Notes: generated by a model from the sequence alone, not told the origin. Shown: positions 36,701 through 43,632, numbered from the stretch's first letter. The stretch is 64,000 bases of DNA from an uncultured Verrucomicrobia subdivision 3 bacterium (GCA_903850425.1 CAINLR010000044.1:1-64000); one strand, 5' to 3'. Translations and numbers: made by a program.

Positions 36701-38385
36701 TGGTGGTGGTGCAGACCGGTCCGACCAATGGTGTCGCCGGCTCGAACCTGGTCTTCACGGTGACGGTTACGAATCTCGGTCCGGCCGCGGCAACGAATCT
36801 CGTTATCACCAACCAGTTGGCAGCGGGCTTCACGTTCGTCGGTGCGTCGGCGGGCGGCACCTATGGTAATCATGTTGTGATCTGGCCGCTGCCTTCGCTC
36901 GCGGCCTATGCGGTGACCAATCTCACCGTGACCGCCGTTGCGGCGGAAGGTGGTTCGCTCACGAATGTTGCTTCCGGCACATCGGCGCTACTGGATTTGA
37001 ACTTGACGAATAACAACGGCTCGTTGCCGCAAGCCGAAACCCACACGGTGATTTCCGCGCTGGCTGATGTCGCGGTGTTCAAGGACGGCGGCACGAATGT
37101 CTATGCCGGTCAGTCGGTGGCCTATCTCATTACCGCGACCAATGCCGGTCCGTCCACCGCGACCAATGTCATCGTGCAAGATACTCTGCCGGCGGGGGCC
37201 GTATTCCAGAGTGCGTCCGGCAGCTATTCGCTTAGCAATGGCATGGTTACTTGGTCGGGTGTGACGCTTGCGCCCAATACAGTGGCTACTTTCAATCTGA
37301 TCCTGCTGGCTCCGGCCACAGTCAGTTCATTCCTGAATATTGCCATGGCCAACTCACCGACGGCGGATCCCAACCTGACAAATAACAATGGTTCCTTGAG
37401 CAAGTCCCGCGTGATCACGCAGGTGGTGCCGTCGGCGGATGTGGTGGTATTGTTGACCGGCCCGGCCGCCGCCTTCCAAGGCAGTAACTTCGTGTATAGT
37501 CTGACAGTCACGAATGCCGGCCCGTCGGTGTCGTCTAATATCGTCGTCTCCGACCTATTCCCATCGAACCTGATATTTGTCGCCGCTTCCTCTGGCGGTG
37601 TGTTTTCCAACAATGGGATTACCTGGCCGAACATTCTCTCGTTGGCAGTGGGGGCCACGACCAACTATACCATCACCGCGAGAGGGTTGAACGGCGGAGT
37701 GTTTACGAACCTCGCCGCGGCGCTGGCGGCCACGTTCGATCCCAACCTGACGAATAACAGCGGCGTGTCGCCCGCGTCGCAGGTGCAGACCCTGCTGGGC
37801 CCGGTGCAGTTTGGCTGGCTCAAGGGTTCGCCGGTATTTAACCCGCAGACCGGCTTGTATGAGGAAGCGGTCACGGTCACCAACACCGGTGTCGCCACAG
37901 TGGCCGGCTTCCGGTTGTATGTGGGCGGTCTGCGCAGCGGGGTGACACTCTATAACGCCACGGGCACGAACAACGGTTTGCCGTTCGTTCAATATAACGC
38001 GGCCGTGGATCCCGGTCACTCGGTCGGCCTCCTGCTGGAATTCTATAATCCGTCGCGCCTGGCCTTCACCAACACCTTGTCGGTCGAGGCGATCCTGCCA
38101 CCGGACAGCGGCCCGAGTGGCACCAATGGTTCCGTGCTGATCAACCGGATATTCCAGGACTATCGGTTCACTCCGGCGCGCCTTGTGATTGAGTTCAATT
38201 CGGTGCCGGGCAAGAGCTATACCATCCTCTATTCCACTAGCGTGTCCTCTAACCTTTGGAAAGTCGCCACGCCCACGGTTCCCGCCAACGCCAATGTCAC
38301 GCAATGGTATGATGACGGCCCGCCCAAGACGGAGAGCCGGCCGGATTCCGTGGGCAGCCGGTATTACCGCATCATCAAAAACTAA
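24757..38385 (+). CDS. Giant secreted multi-module surface protein, 4542 aa
   Basis: ATG 24757 opens a signal-peptide-like start (MNQRSSLWRRGCQMMLGALL, cleavage near TGA-VN); an earlier frame start at 24541 lacks support. Residues about 30-500 form a globular N-terminal domain like the IgGFc-binding type. DUF11-type domains follow (NLSVGDTIAYTVHV), then two SdrD-B domains near residues 1620-1850 (GHVYNDINHSGVFTNGDTGL). From residue 1850 to about 4340, cadherin-like/Big-type repeats (PPVANPDSY...TENTTN) alternate with DUF11 repeats (VSKSGPATVFAASNLTY). The C-terminus (SYTILYSTSVSSNLWKV to RYYRIIKN) is a domain seen at the end of many Verrucomicrobiota secreted proteins. No LPXTG or enzyme motif. 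Thr, Asn, Ser, Val and Gly dominate. Likely an adhesin or surface-layer fibre; the function is inferred. The beta-barrel gene follows 9 bases later. Confidence 0.88.
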   Translation: MNQRSSLWRRGCQMMLGALLLAAGIEPTGAVNLVQEFYLPMPEAQIYQANSAIISGTGSTIASTFSIVVTGDGTVIYYDQWEDGYETDLGNPAQASTKIWGDGNDANGIPPGMAHDPLGLPTGTVITLTNSVTLPRNPSTLLWDARDRVAATKALVISRAAWPVSPGPVFAGAVGVLSTLDYGTNYVSPVGSDMTNGLFKYVGMFVMAGQNNTAVTIDPNGNGIGTTNLVLNQGESYLVNGGIKKGGRVTASKPVQADLLIGHVGASYASDWFTLYPVETWSSTYFTPVGTAASGNPAYVYLFNPNTNAIVINYTTQSGAGSFSVPGTNGVFQFQMPVGSGGSFVSAGGQNFFAISTVAANPAADTAYNWGFTLVPQTALTTEAVVGWGPGSADGTVNGSPVWVTPLAATRIYVDYQGDHLGVLMDANGNHYDTNYDLVALQSKKIYDPNKNQTGMRIYTLDGTLISAAWGEDPDVASPGNPYIDAGTTVLPFPVPMLKKTAVIINDVAPTNLSVGDTIAYTVHVDNKGLLPLGNTVVIDAPSTNLLYVTNSTTYNGSPIADSASGTAFPLDEAGYTIPVILSRGTSTFTYQCKVTASGTVSNSINIGGTGIYSETSLAPVPASGASVTVNFGDTNGVAVSLYSVGANVFVTMTNAVGNTTSNSAQSISVTVVNVTHGDLQTITLTETGTNSGVFRNLVGLPTSATAGLGQQDGTLNTTPGDILSVSYTDPTYGDSASNTAAIQIPSLTKQLYLSVNGSTNGVQALNRIDPIAYDHNPTRTSVDLGGASVVAVDSVTTVSNTALTATFSHTTSSGANRLMLVGVSINRLTGGTTFEMPTNVTYAGLPLVLVGGRTNMVTQEGVVWMFALINPPAGTANVVVRWDQAQTDGDVIGCATFTGVNQTTPYGPFYSSTNTSTAVSLVVPSAPGELVFDTVILRSANFGASGSPGANQTALWKTYFNARVAAGASTQPGATIVTNTWTVAAAADWAIGGISIKPASVGGSTNVTAFAQTQGFCSDFVMPSNNLVSITNYITVTNGVMPANPAVTASLNYNGTNILTLSNPTYSAAGSNLVWSGLLTSNVTIPAGQIISYVISNGQSGVSFHIDYDSTNKPSIIVLPASTVIAINTLGVYDAPYPGGSLVTAPVAGSTLYVRATVSDPFGSYDITSLALGITAPSPSANVNVVLNDTRVVANDGCAKTYEYVWTTGPTTGGYAMAATASEGTEGVTASAGASLALIFLDLGTPSATEFTSGDNGVSTNVYPASAAGSVCVRVTDFNRNTNAATLQSILATVSSSAGDSELITLAETGTNSGIFTACLTTSTNSGASTNDLTLYAPVGSILTVNYSDPTDPADNSSATATIKPLPGISGVAMNKTMVAPSGGQVGVGQPVTYNLQVVNTGSTVLTNVVVTDNFPSLKLSYSSAGKMPTTIAAGVLTWTNLGSLMPGQSTNFTVTFTTLATGSTTNSATANGGSATNSSSAIMRITHAALNVTKTLLSPTNTPVAIGSNVVFRILIQNVGDTVIPMLPFEDSYSAACYQFLSATIPPDGAGAGSLIWTNLAYPTALATNAIITNDITMKVVGQGSPANNSAVADYAVDIFGNPVPVAASTTGVVTTAASILGHVYNDINHSGVFTNGDTGLGGVSVQLFSDPNGDGDPSDGALVQIVTTDAGGYYELLNLTLGHYVAVERDLPGYASSAPANNRLAFNLTTLTATNGNNFFDYLPSPASYSTISGTVWNDANGNGTNDTAETGLGNVALDLVQDVNTNGVADAGEPAVASVTTDANGNYSFAGVTAGNYVVRATDLFGYYHNGDAQPPNDGQVAISASGGATFTNIWFLQHLNRSPVATNDLVSVTENVTTTIYPLVNDTDPDGNPLAIISVTTTNGTVTYASGTNVLFTPATNFTGSVTLSYSISDGHGGTASAFIFVTVANIPPVANPDNFAMTENTTNTFSPLINDLVQTPGGSLTIIGVSPTNGVATIAGTNVIFTPTLDFVGVATIGYVITDNVGGTNSSVITVNVTNVPPVAFGQSANLTENTARNLTLTGSDPISLPLTYIIVSGPASGTLSLVNTNTGAVTYTPNLNYTGADAFTFRVNNGYNNSPAATVNILVTNIPPIANPDSYTVLANSTNGFSPLLNDIVNTPGGILSLVSVSATNGTATISGTNVIFTPDTDYTGPATIGYTITDGIGGTSSSVISVTVFTVADVAVSKSGPATVFAASNLTYTVSVTNFGPSSASSVVVTDALPIGVTFVSATGGGNASGNMVSWNLGTLLSGQGSNVTVTVTAPASGTLTNVATVNSPTPDTNLLNNVTPPVVTSLTPVADLAIGKAGPAGVRFGTNFDYTISVTNFGPSSATGISVTDSLPAGLVFVSSVPVATTNANHQVIWTNLGSLVAGETTNLTLTVISPASGTVTNLASIGCPISDPNPTNNTGTPVVTAVTNTPPVANNQGVVTPEDTATNLVVTGTDVESTNLVYAILAGPANGTLGALNPATGSVTYTPVTNYFGPDSFTFTVFDGSLYATGMVSITVTPVNDAPVAFSQSVTNLEDTALPITLTGADVDGPVTNFVLVSLPLHGTLSGTGANLTYMPTNNYNGPDSFTFTVNDGSLTSAVATVSITILPVNDAPVAANDSASTPKNVAVTVPVLVNDSDPEGDPLTIISVSPTNGTANIVGTNVVFMPATNFLGTAFVGYAITDGNGGTNSALITISVTNRLPVTANDLADAPENVAVTIPVLVNDSDPDGDALTIISVNPTNGIASISGTNVVFAPATNFLGVATIGYVITDGFGGMNQALITVTVTNVPPLATPDSYSMAQNVTNTLSPLINDIAQTPGGNLTIISVTPTNGTAVIAGTNVIFTPTLNFVGVATIGYVITDNVGGTNSSVITVNVTNLPPVAFGQSVSLTENTARNLTLTGSDPISLPLTYIIVSGPANGTLTAINTNTGAVTYTPSLNYTGADVFTFRVNNGYNNSLAATVNILVTNLPPLANPDGYTVLENTTNVFSPLLNDVVNTPGGTLNLVSVSATNGTATISGTNIIFTPASNYSGPATIGYTITDGIGGTNNSIISVTVLAVADVAVSKSGPANVYAATNFNYTITVTNFGPGTAASLSVTDDLPAAVSFVSATAGATLVGSQLVWTNLGSLAAGAAVSLTVTVTAPVSGVNLTNLASGGSPTSDPTPTNNISSPVVTAVTPIANLAVGKTGPASVLAADNLTYTISVTNFGPSSASSVVVTDTLPLGVTFDSASANGTSSSGIVSWDLGTLASGQVSNLTVTVVAPVSGTLTNVASVSSPTQDTNIVDNVTPPVVTDVTPVADVRVSKAGPAGILFGTNFNYLISVTNFGPSTASSLSVTDNLPAGLVFVSALPATTTNGLGQVIWNSLGDLPAGTGMNLALTVISTARGTVTNIASGGSPTLDPTPTNNVTPPVVTVVTNYPPLANPDNDAMTENTTNTFSPLFNDLVNTPGGSLTIIGVSPTNGTATISGPNVTFTPTLNFIGVATIGYTITDNVGGTNSTVITVLVTNVPPVANPDVYSIAENSGTNILSPLVNDLVRTPGGSLTIISVSPTNGAASISGTNVLFVPDTNFLGVATIGYEIIDNVGGTNLGLITVAVTNRPPIAVDDFASTPKNVAVTISVLVNDADPDGNPLTVLGISPTNGLAIISGTNVVFTPTNNFLGTAQVGYSISDGNGGTGSAVITILVTNRPPVAVNDFTSSAENVAVTIPVLVNDTDADGDALTIVEVTPTNGLASISGTNLMFTPATNFIGTATVGYVITDSFGGSNFAVVTITVTNIPPVANPDSYSLAENTTNSLSPLINDLVLTPGGSLSIASVTPTNGIATIAGTNVIFVPTFNFIGVATIGYTITDNVGGTNSSVITVNVTNLPPTAFDQSVTMTENVAKVVALSGSDPTSLPLTYLIVSGPTNGTLTSVNTNSGLVTYTPALDYAGADAFTFRVNNGYSDSPLATVTLAVTPTADLVVVQTGPTNGVAGSNLVFTVTVTNLGPAAATNLVITNQLAAGFTFVGASAGGTYGNHVVIWPLPSLAAYAVTNLTVTAVAAEGGSLTNVASGTSALLDLNLTNNNGSLPQAETHTVISALADVAVFKDGGTNVYAGQSVAYLITATNAGPSTATNVIVQDTLPAGAVFQSASGSYSLSNGMVTWSGVTLAPNTVATFNLILLAPATVSSFLNIAMANSPTADPNLTNNNGSLSKSRVITQVVPSADVVVLLTGPAAAFQGSNFVYSLTVTNAGPSVSSNIVVSDLFPSNLIFVAASSGGVFSNNGITWPNILSLAVGATTNYTITARGLNGGVFTNLAAALAATFDPNLTNNSGVSPASQVQTLLGPVQFGWLKGSPVFNPQTGLYEEAVTVTNTGVATVAGFRLYVGGLRSGVTLYNATGTNNGLPFVQYNAAVDPGHSVGLLLEFYNPSRLAFTNTLSVEAILPPDSGPSGTNGSVLINRIFQDYRFTPARLVIEFNSVPGKSYTILYSTSVSSNLWKVATPTVPANANVTQWYDDGPPKTESRPDSVGSRYYRIIKN
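30565..31374 (+). repeat. Internal 810-bp repeat unit of the giant gene, copy 1
   Basis: Three successive modules of about 90 residues begin with PPVANPDNFAMTEN, PPVAFGQSANLTEN and PPIANPDSYTVLAN. The same three modules in the same order recur 2613 bases downstream (33178-33987) with no length change. In the middle module the two copies differ at only a few dozen of about 270 bases by eye. Two DUF11 modules follow this copy. Confidence 0.88.
33178..33987 (+). repeat. Internal 810-bp repeat unit of the giant gene, copy 2
   Basis: This is the second copy of the three-module unit, exactly 2613 bases after the first. Three DUF11 modules follow here instead of two; the last two correspond to the pair after copy 1, so one DUF11 module was gained or lost. 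A more diverged third copy of the first two modules starts near 36148 (PPVANPDSYSLAEN, PPTAFDQSVTMTEN). Confidence 0.85.
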
Positions 38386-38394
38386 TTTACAGCT

Positions 38395-39468
38395 ATGAAT
38401 CACCCTCATCAACGCTGGACGGTGCCGGTTGCCGGGATGCTGCTTTTCGGCACCGCCGTCTCCGCCGAACAAGGTCTGCTGACGTATCAAGACTCCACCA
38501 ACCGCCTGACGCTCTCGCTGCGGTTTGGACTGAACATTTCCGGCAAGTTCAAAGGGGTCGGCGGCCCGCTCAGCTCCCCGGTGCCGTCCGGTAATGCCCG
38601 GCATACTTCGCGCGGCGACGCCTACAACTACGATGACGGCTATGTGCTCACTGACATCAGCGGCAACGCCGGGGGGCAGACTTGGTATTGGGGCCATGAT
38701 AGTGCCAGCCAGGTAAATGCGGTCCCAAATTCAATCGCCTTTAACCGCGACACGACGGTCGGCCTGCCGAGTGAGAGCGCCAACCATGACTCGCCTTACG
38801 TCGGTGGCGAACTGGCTTACAACCGCGAGATCGGCGTCAAGGAGAACTGGCATCACCTGCGCTATGGTCTCGAAGCGGCCCTTAACTTCATGCCGATCCA
38901 GTTCAACAGTGGCGGACTCTACAACGCCATGATTTCGCGGGTGACGGACACTTATGGCTACACGCCCGGCACCACGCCGCCGTCCGCGCCGTATCAAGGT
39001 AGTTATGACGGTCCGGGCTTCGTGATCAACGTTCCGCCGATGAGTTCAGTCACGGCGCTCGTGCCCGGCGGCACCTTTTTGGCGCAGCAACATTTTGAGG
39101 CGAACCTCTGGGGTTTCCGCCTTGGGCCATACTTGGAATATCCGCTTTCGGATAAGTTGAGTCTGCACCTGTCCGGTGGTTTGGCGGTGGGCCTTCTGGC
39201 CGGCGATGCCACTTGGAAGGAAACCCTCACCCTCCCCGGTGGCGGCAGTTCCACGACGATGAGTGGCGGCGGCAGTGATACGGCACTGTTGTTCGGTTAC
39301 TATGTCGGACTAAACGCTGCCTACCAGATCAACGACCGTTGGAGTGTGGAAGCCGGGATTCAGTTTCAAGACCTTGGCACTTACGACCACAACTTCGGCG
39401 GGCGGTCATTGGAACTGGACTTGAGCAAGTCACTCTTCATTCAAGCGGGCATTAGTTACAGCTTTTAG
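38395..39468 (+). CDS. Outer-membrane beta-barrel protein, 357 aa
   Basis: The start MNHPHQRWTVPVAGMLLFGT with cleavage near VSA-EQ is a Sec signal. The mature part has alternating hydrophobic strands (LTLSLRFGLNISGKF, NLWGFRLGPYLEYPL, LSLHLSGGLAVGLLAG, YYVGLNAAYQIND, WSVEAGIQFQDLG) and ends SLFIQAGISYSF with the C-terminal Phe needed for Bam-dependent insertion. A Gly-rich and a Pro-rich loop lie between. It is 9 bases after the giant protein, so they are most likely co-expressed; it may anchor or export the giant protein, which is inference. Confidence 0.75.
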   Translation: MNHPHQRWTVPVAGMLLFGTAVSAEQGLLTYQDSTNRLTLSLRFGLNISGKFKGVGGPLSSPVPSGNARHTSRGDAYNYDDGYVLTDISGNAGGQTWYWGHDSASQVNAVPNSIAFNRDTTVGLPSESANHDSPYVGGELAYNREIGVKENWHHLRYGLEAALNFMPIQFNSGGLYNAMISRVTDTYGYTPGTTPPSAPYQGSYDGPGFVINVPPMSSVTALVPGGTFLAQQHFEANLWGFRLGPYLEYPLSDKLSLHLSGGLAVGLLAGDATWKETLTLPGGGSSTTMSGGGSDTALLFGYYVGLNAAYQINDRWSVEAGIQFQDLGTYDHNFGGRSLELDLSKSLFIQAGISYSF

Positions 39469-39480
39469 CGATTCTTAGTA

Positions 39481-39499
39481 GAGCCTCCTCACGTCGGCT
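39481..39499. repeat. GAGCCTCCTCACGT repeat, single arm (copy C)
   Basis: GAGCCTCCTCACGTCGG at the start of this stretch matches the right arm of copy A (14953). No partner arm is found within 100 bases, so this is a truncated copy, 13 bases after the beta-barrel stop. Confidence 0.7.
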
Positions 39500-39517
39500 G
39501 CTGCTTATTGAGGACGG

Positions 39518-39958
39518 TCAGGGATTGCGCAAGCGGAAGAAGAGATTTCCCGTGGGCGGCGTGACGGTGCAAAAGTTCGTGCCAAAACCATTGGTGATAG
39601 AGTAGCTGCTTGTCACCCAGTTGGTCGTCGCGAGATTGCTGTTTTGCAGCAAGGTGTAGCTGCCCGTGGCGGGCCAGAGAATTTTCACGCTGTTCGCTCC
39701 ATTGGGAACGATGAGTAAGTTCGGCACGCCTGGCATCTGCACGACATTGATGATGCTCCAAAAGCCGCCCGTTACGGAATAGTTGCCGCCGGTCATGGTG
39801 CTGCTCGCATCCGGCTGGCCAATGGTGCCGCTGACCTGATAGGTGCCGCCCGTGCTGGTGCCGCCGCCACCGGCAATCTTATACCAATCCACCGAGTAAG
39901 TCTGCGCGAAGCTGATGGTTGGGATAAGGAGGCTGAGGACTAAAAGTAGATTTTTCAT
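39518..39958 (-). CDS. Small secreted protein with Verrucomicrobiota-type C-terminal domain
   Basis: ATG 39958 gives MKNLLLVLSLLIPTISFAQT, a Sec signal, 146 residues in total. The mature start WYKIAGGGGTSTGG, then TYQVSGTIGQPDASSTMTGG, is a motif I know from many Verrucomicrobiota secreted proteins. The C-terminal 55 residues (SVKILWPATGSYTLLQNSNL to NLFFRLRNP) resemble the end of the giant protein, a short beta-sandwich-like domain that may serve in sorting. Function unknown. The longer frame from 40093 is not supported. Confidence 0.7.
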   Translation of the reverse strand: MKNLLLVLSLLIPTISFAQTYSVDWYKIAGGGGTSTGGTYQVSGTIGQPDASSTMTGGNYSVTGGFWSIINVVQMPGVPNLLIVPNGANSVKILWPATGSYTLLQNSNLATTNWVTSSYSITNGFGTNFCTVTPPTGNLFFRLRNP

Positions 39959-40226
39959 AAATGCAGTGCTGCTACCTCGCAGAGTTTGCACCAGTTGCCG
40001 CATTTCCGCCAAGCTTTGTTTCAATGACTCAGGCTGGAAGCCGGCAATCAAAAAATCGTCTCTCGCGACGGCCGCAAAGGGAATGTAGCCCAAAGAAATT
40101 CAGACTACCTCACCGAATGGCACGGCTGTAGCGGCCACAAGCCGCTGCTCCGCGGCCGGCGCTTTGCGCCCTTCGCGGCCTTCGCGTGAGCAGCAGCTGT
40201 CTGGTCACCTCAAGTGATCCAGCCGC

Positions 40227-41501
40227 TCACGCCGTAAACTTCAGGTAAATCACCTTCAAATACTCAGCCTCCTTGAACGTGGCCGGATGATCGGGCGGAT
40301 GCGACAAAGTCTTCAGTTCGGAAAATTTCCGACCGGAATCAGTCGCGGCCCGGCGCACGGCGTCAAAAAATTCCGGCGCGGAAACGTGCGCCGAACACGA
40401 ACCCGCCACGAGAATGCCGCCGCGCGCCAGCCGGGCGATGCCGAGCGAATTCAACCGTTCGTAAGCGTGAATGGCCCCTTCGCGTTCCGCCGCGCGCTTG
40501 GCCAACGAAGGTGGGTCCAGCACAATGAGATCAAATTGTTCCGTGCCGGTTGGGAGCCATTCAAACGTGTCCGCTTGCACGGTTTCGTGACGACAAGCGG
40601 CGACCCCAGGAAAGTTTTGGTTGAGCGCAACATTCCGTTTGGCGGATTCCAACGCGTGCGTGCTGATGTCGAGGTCGGTCACGGAGCGTGCGCCGCCGCG
40701 CGCGGCATAGACCGAAAAGCCGCCGGAAAAACTGAAGGCGTTCAAGACTTTTCTGCCGCGCGAAAGGGTCTCCACCTCGGCGCGGTTCTCACGCTGGTCG
40801 AGGAAGAAGCCGGTTTTTTGTCCGCGCACCACGTCGGCCTCGAAGCGGATTCCGTTTTCGGAAAATATTACCGGAGCGCTGAGCACCATCCCGGCCAGTT
40901 CCGAAAATACCAGTTGCCCATCGTGCCGCGGCGGTGCTCGGCGTTCCGCTGCAGTCTGGATGTTCCGGCTCAAGCGCAGGACGATGCGCGCGCACGGAAT
41001 TTTTTCTTGGAGCAGCGCGACGATGTCGTCGAGGCGCGGCAGCCAAGCGGCGGTGTAAATTTTCAGCACGAGCGTCAGGTCGTAACGATCCAGCACGAGG
41101 CCGGGCCAGCCATCGCTTTCACCGTGGATGAGCCGATAGCCCGTAGTGGTCCCATCAAAAAGCCCCGCGCGTCTGGCGAGCGCTTGCGCGAGGCGCGTCT
41201 GCCACCACGCCGCATCAATCGTCTGCGGCTTGCCCGCGTGCAAAAGGCGCACGCGGATGGGCGAATCGGGATCGAACAAGCCGACCGCGAGGAATTTGTC
41301 TTTGCGGTCGTAGATGACGGCGAGTTCACCGGCCTGTCCGGGGCGGTTTAGTTCATGGATGCTGTCGGCAAACAGCCACGGATGTCCCGAGCGCACGATG
41401 GTTTCGGCGGCCGCCGTGATGCGCAGACGCAGGCGCGTTGCGGCAATTTGGGTTGCGCTTTGGCCAAGCAGTGGCGGCGAATTTTTCATTATCGTCGGCA
41501 T
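40227..41501 (-). CDS. Class I SAM-dependent rRNA methyltransferase, RlmI-like
   Basis: A 424-residue protein of the RlmI/RlmK type, which methylates cytosines of 23S rRNA. The N-terminal part fits a PUA domain ([35 protein letters not shown]). The methyltransferase part has [15 protein letters not shown], the SAM-binding [19 protein letters not shown], the acidic [15 protein letters not shown] and the catalytic VLDPPSLAK. The C-terminal [12 protein letters not shown] holds the Cys typical of the family. An alternative start at Met5 is possible. trpS follows on the same strand only with the order reversed, so it is a separate unit or the end of one starting at trpS. Confidence 0.88.
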   Translation of the reverse strand: MPTIMKNSPPLLGQSATQIAATRLRLRITAAAETIVRSGHPWLFADSIHELNRPGQAGELAVIYDRKDKFLAVGLFDPDSPIRVRLLHAGKPQTIDAAWWQTRLAQALARRAGLFDGTTTGYRLIHGESDGWPGLVLDRYDLTLVLKIYTAAWLPRLDDIVALLQEKIPCARIVLRLSRNIQTAAERRAPPRHDGQLVFSELAGMVLSAPVIFSENGIRFEADVVRGQKTGFFLDQRENRAEVETLSRGRKVLNAFSFSGGFSVYAARGGARSVTDLDISTHALESAKRNVALNQNFPGVAACRHETVQADTFEWLPTGTEQFDLIVLDPPSLAKRAAEREGAIHAYERLNSLGIARLARGGILVAGSCSAHVSAPEFFDAVRRAATDSGRKFSELKTLSHPPDHPATFKEAEYLKVIYLKFTA

Positions 41502-41557
41502 GGCGCACGTTGGCGTTCACGCTTCAGCGAGCTAACCAGCTGAAGCTGGACCTCCAG

Positions 41558-42523
41558 CTATTCCAACCCGCTGGCCTTGCGCGCCCGTTTCAAAACGGTT
41601 TGCGCCAGCGTGCGGGCCTTGGCCGCGCCCTCAGCGAGGACGCCGTTGACATAATCCAAATTCGCCGACAGTTCCGCGCGCTTCCGCCGGGCTTCGGCAA
41701 AATAATTCCAATACGACTCAAACAACTGCTTTTTCAAGTCGCCATAGCCAAGGCCGCCGGCGCGCAGCCGGTTTTCAAAATCGTTGGCCGCTTCGGCGGT
41801 CGCCACCAGCTTCAGCAGTTGGATGGCGAGGTTGTTTTCCGCGTCGGGCTTCGGTTCGGCGGGCTGGCGCGAATCCATTTTGATGCCCATGACTTTTTTG
41901 CGGAGCGGCTTTTCGTCGCCGAAAATTTCCAGCGTGTTGCCGTAGCTCTTGCTCATCTTTTCGCCATCGAGGCCGGGAACCTTCGCCGTCTCGCCCCGGA
42001 TTTGCGGCTCGGGAATCACGAACGTCGCGCCGTAAGCCTCGTTGAATTTGGTGGCGATGTCGCGCGTGACTTCGACGTGCTGTTTCTGATCCTGCCCGAC
42101 CGGAACGATGTTCGAGTCGTAAATCAAAATGTCCGCCGCCATCAGCACGGGGTAGGCGAACAGGCCGTGGTTCACGGGAAGGCCCTTGGCCACCTTGTCC
42201 TTATACGAGGTGCATTTCTCCAGCAGGCTCATCGGCGTGAGCGTGGAGAGAATCCAGGCCAGCTCCGTCACTTCTGGCACGTCGGACTGGCGGAAGAAGA
42301 CGGATTTTTTCGGGTCGAGCCCGCACGCCAGAAAGTCCAGCGCCACGTCCAGGGAATTTTTCCGGCGCTCATCGGCGTTGAACAGCGAGGTCATCGAGTG
42401 ATAATCCGCGATGAAATAAAACGCCTCGCCCTTTTCCTGCAGCGCGATGGCGGGCTGCATCATCCCGAAATAATTTCCGAGGTGCAGCGCGCCGCTGGGT
42501 TGGATGCCTGACAAAATTCGCAT
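41558..42523 (-). CDS. trpS: Tryptophan-tRNA ligase
   Basis: TrpRS charges tRNA-Trp. The 321-residue product has the normal bacterial length, the HIGH-type motif as GALHLGNYFG, the KMSKS motif (GEKMSKSYGN) and the PVGQDQKQHVEVTRDIA segment that binds the Trp-AMP. The gene is downstream of a terminator at 42579 and upstream of the methyltransferase, 56 bases apart, and the two may be co-transcribed. Confidence 0.97.
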   Translation of the reverse strand: MRILSGIQPSGALHLGNYFGMMQPAIALQEKGEAFYFIADYHSMTSLFNADERRKNSLDVALDFLACGLDPKKSVFFRQSDVPEVTELAWILSTLTPMSLLEKCTSYKDKVAKGLPVNHGLFAYPVLMAADILIYDSNIVPVGQDQKQHVEVTRDIATKFNEAYGATFVIPEPQIRGETAKVPGLDGEKMSKSYGNTLEIFGDEKPLRKKVMGIKMDSRQPAEPKPDAENNLAIQLLKLVATAEAANDFENRLRAGGLGYGDLKKQLFESYWNYFAEARRKRAELSANLDYVNGVLAEGAAKARTLAQTVLKRARKASGLE

Positions 42524-42578
42524 GGCCCAAAGCTAGCAGCAGCGAGAGAAAATGAAAGGCGGGAAAGCGCGGACAGAA

Positions 42579-42612
42579 CAAAAAAACCGGCACCCGAACG
42601 CGGGTGCCGGTT
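42579..42612 (-). terminator. Terminator after the pseudopilin gene
   Basis: A 12-bp perfect stem (AACCGGCACCCG, 42585-42596, with 42601-42612) with a 4-base loop and, on the minus strand, a run of T. It lies 18 bases past the stop of the gene at 42631 and isolates trpS from it. Confidence 0.92.
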
Positions 42613-42630
42613 GTTGTGAGCGCGGATAGT

Positions 42631-43512
42631 TCACCACCAGAAAACCTTGCTGCCGCCGCCCGTGCGGGGCTGCATGGGATTGCTCGGGTCATAAAATTTA
42701 TGCCAGACGACATGGCCGTCCTTGTAGCCCAGACTGCCACCAGTGGGCATTGCACCTTTTGCGTGCGGGCTGGTGTGATTGTATTTTTTCCCAGCTGGGT
42801 GTTCAAAGCCGCCCTGAACACTGATGTAATTGTTGTTCGGGTTGGAATAGCAAGGCGTAGCTTCATTGTCGCTCAGGATGGCGTCGGCAACCAACACCCG
42901 TTCAGACGCAGAAATGATGGAAGAAATTCCGTTTACCGTAGTGCTTTCGGCGCCCAAAGTCTTGTTCCGGTTGGCCACGGTTACCTTGCACGGATCATCG
43001 TTGCCACCGGGGTTAGGGTGATTGCTTGAGAAGGCGAAGGAGTAACCGGTGACATGAAAATCGCCGGCCGCCGGCGTTGGCCCGGAAATCGCAAAATTCC
43101 ACAGCGTAGACGCGATGCCATACTGGGCGATCCCGGTGCCACCGGCCCAGTTTTCCACATCGCCGAACTTGGGCTCTGTTCCAGGATCGTAGAAGGACTT
43201 CTTCGTCAACCCGGACGCCAACATCGCTTGCGCTGCCGCATCGGGCATGTCCCAAGCCCAACCAGCTCCCTGACCCACTAAATACACGGGCAGTTTATCT
43301 TTGAAATCAACCGCATAGACGTTCAGGGCGATTCCGATTTGGTGCAGGTTATTCACGCACTGCATGCGCTTGGCCTTGTCCTTGGCGCTGGCCAGCGCGG
43401 GCAGCAGCATGGCCGCCAGGATGGCAATAATGGCGATGACGACGAGCAATTCAATCAAGGTGAACGCTTTAAAACTTGGGCGCGAGGCTGACATTTGTTT
43501 CATAGACAACAT
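42631..43512 (-). CDS. DUF1559-type pseudopilin / type II secretion-like protein
   Basis: The N-terminus [20 protein letters not shown] is a prepilin peptidase substrate and a pilin helix; the residue before the cut is Ala rather than the usual Gly. The next part ([20 protein letters not shown]) is the standard continuation in Verrucomicrobiota and Planctomycetota proteins of this class, and [13 protein letters not shown] near the end is the H/DG motif of DUF1559. The 293-residue protein is probably assembled in or exported by a pseudopilus-like system; a specific role is not known. The first ATG (43512) or the third codon after it could be used. Confidence 0.88.
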   Translation of the reverse strand: MLSMKQMSASRPSFKAFTLIELLVVIAIIAILAAMLLPALASAKDKAKRMQCVNNLHQIGIALNVYAVDFKDKLPVYLVGQGAGWAWDMPDAAAQAMLASGLTKKSFYDPGTEPKFGDVENWAGGTGIAQYGIASTLWNFAISGPTPAAGDFHVTGYSFAFSSNHPNPGGNDDPCKVTVANRNKTLGAESTTVNGISSIISASERVLVADAILSDNEATPCYSNPNNNYISVQGGFEHPAGKKYNHTSPHAKGAMPTGGSLGYKDGHVVWHKFYDPSNPMQPRTGGGSKVFWW

Positions 43513-43632
43513 TTCGTTGGGTTATTTAATTAAGGTTACTATGAAAGTGGCCGGAGGCAACAAAAAACTCGTCACCAGAATTGTGGATGCGGCGCATTTT
43601 GGTTTCTTGCCGAGTCCGCTATTTCACATTAT

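Noticed and set aside
35674-36873. 399-residue minus-strand frame inside the giant gene
   Set aside because: It mirrors the tandem coding repeats on the plus strand and has a biased composition.
30289-37790. Regular repeats in the giant gene as a possible CRISPR array
   Set aside because: The repeats are about 270 bases, in frame, coding and diverged; there are no short constant repeats with unique spacers. No CRISPR array was seen anywhere.
41438-42511. 357-residue open frame on the plus strand opposite trpS
   Set aside because: trpS HLGN and KMSKS motifs are clear on the other strand.
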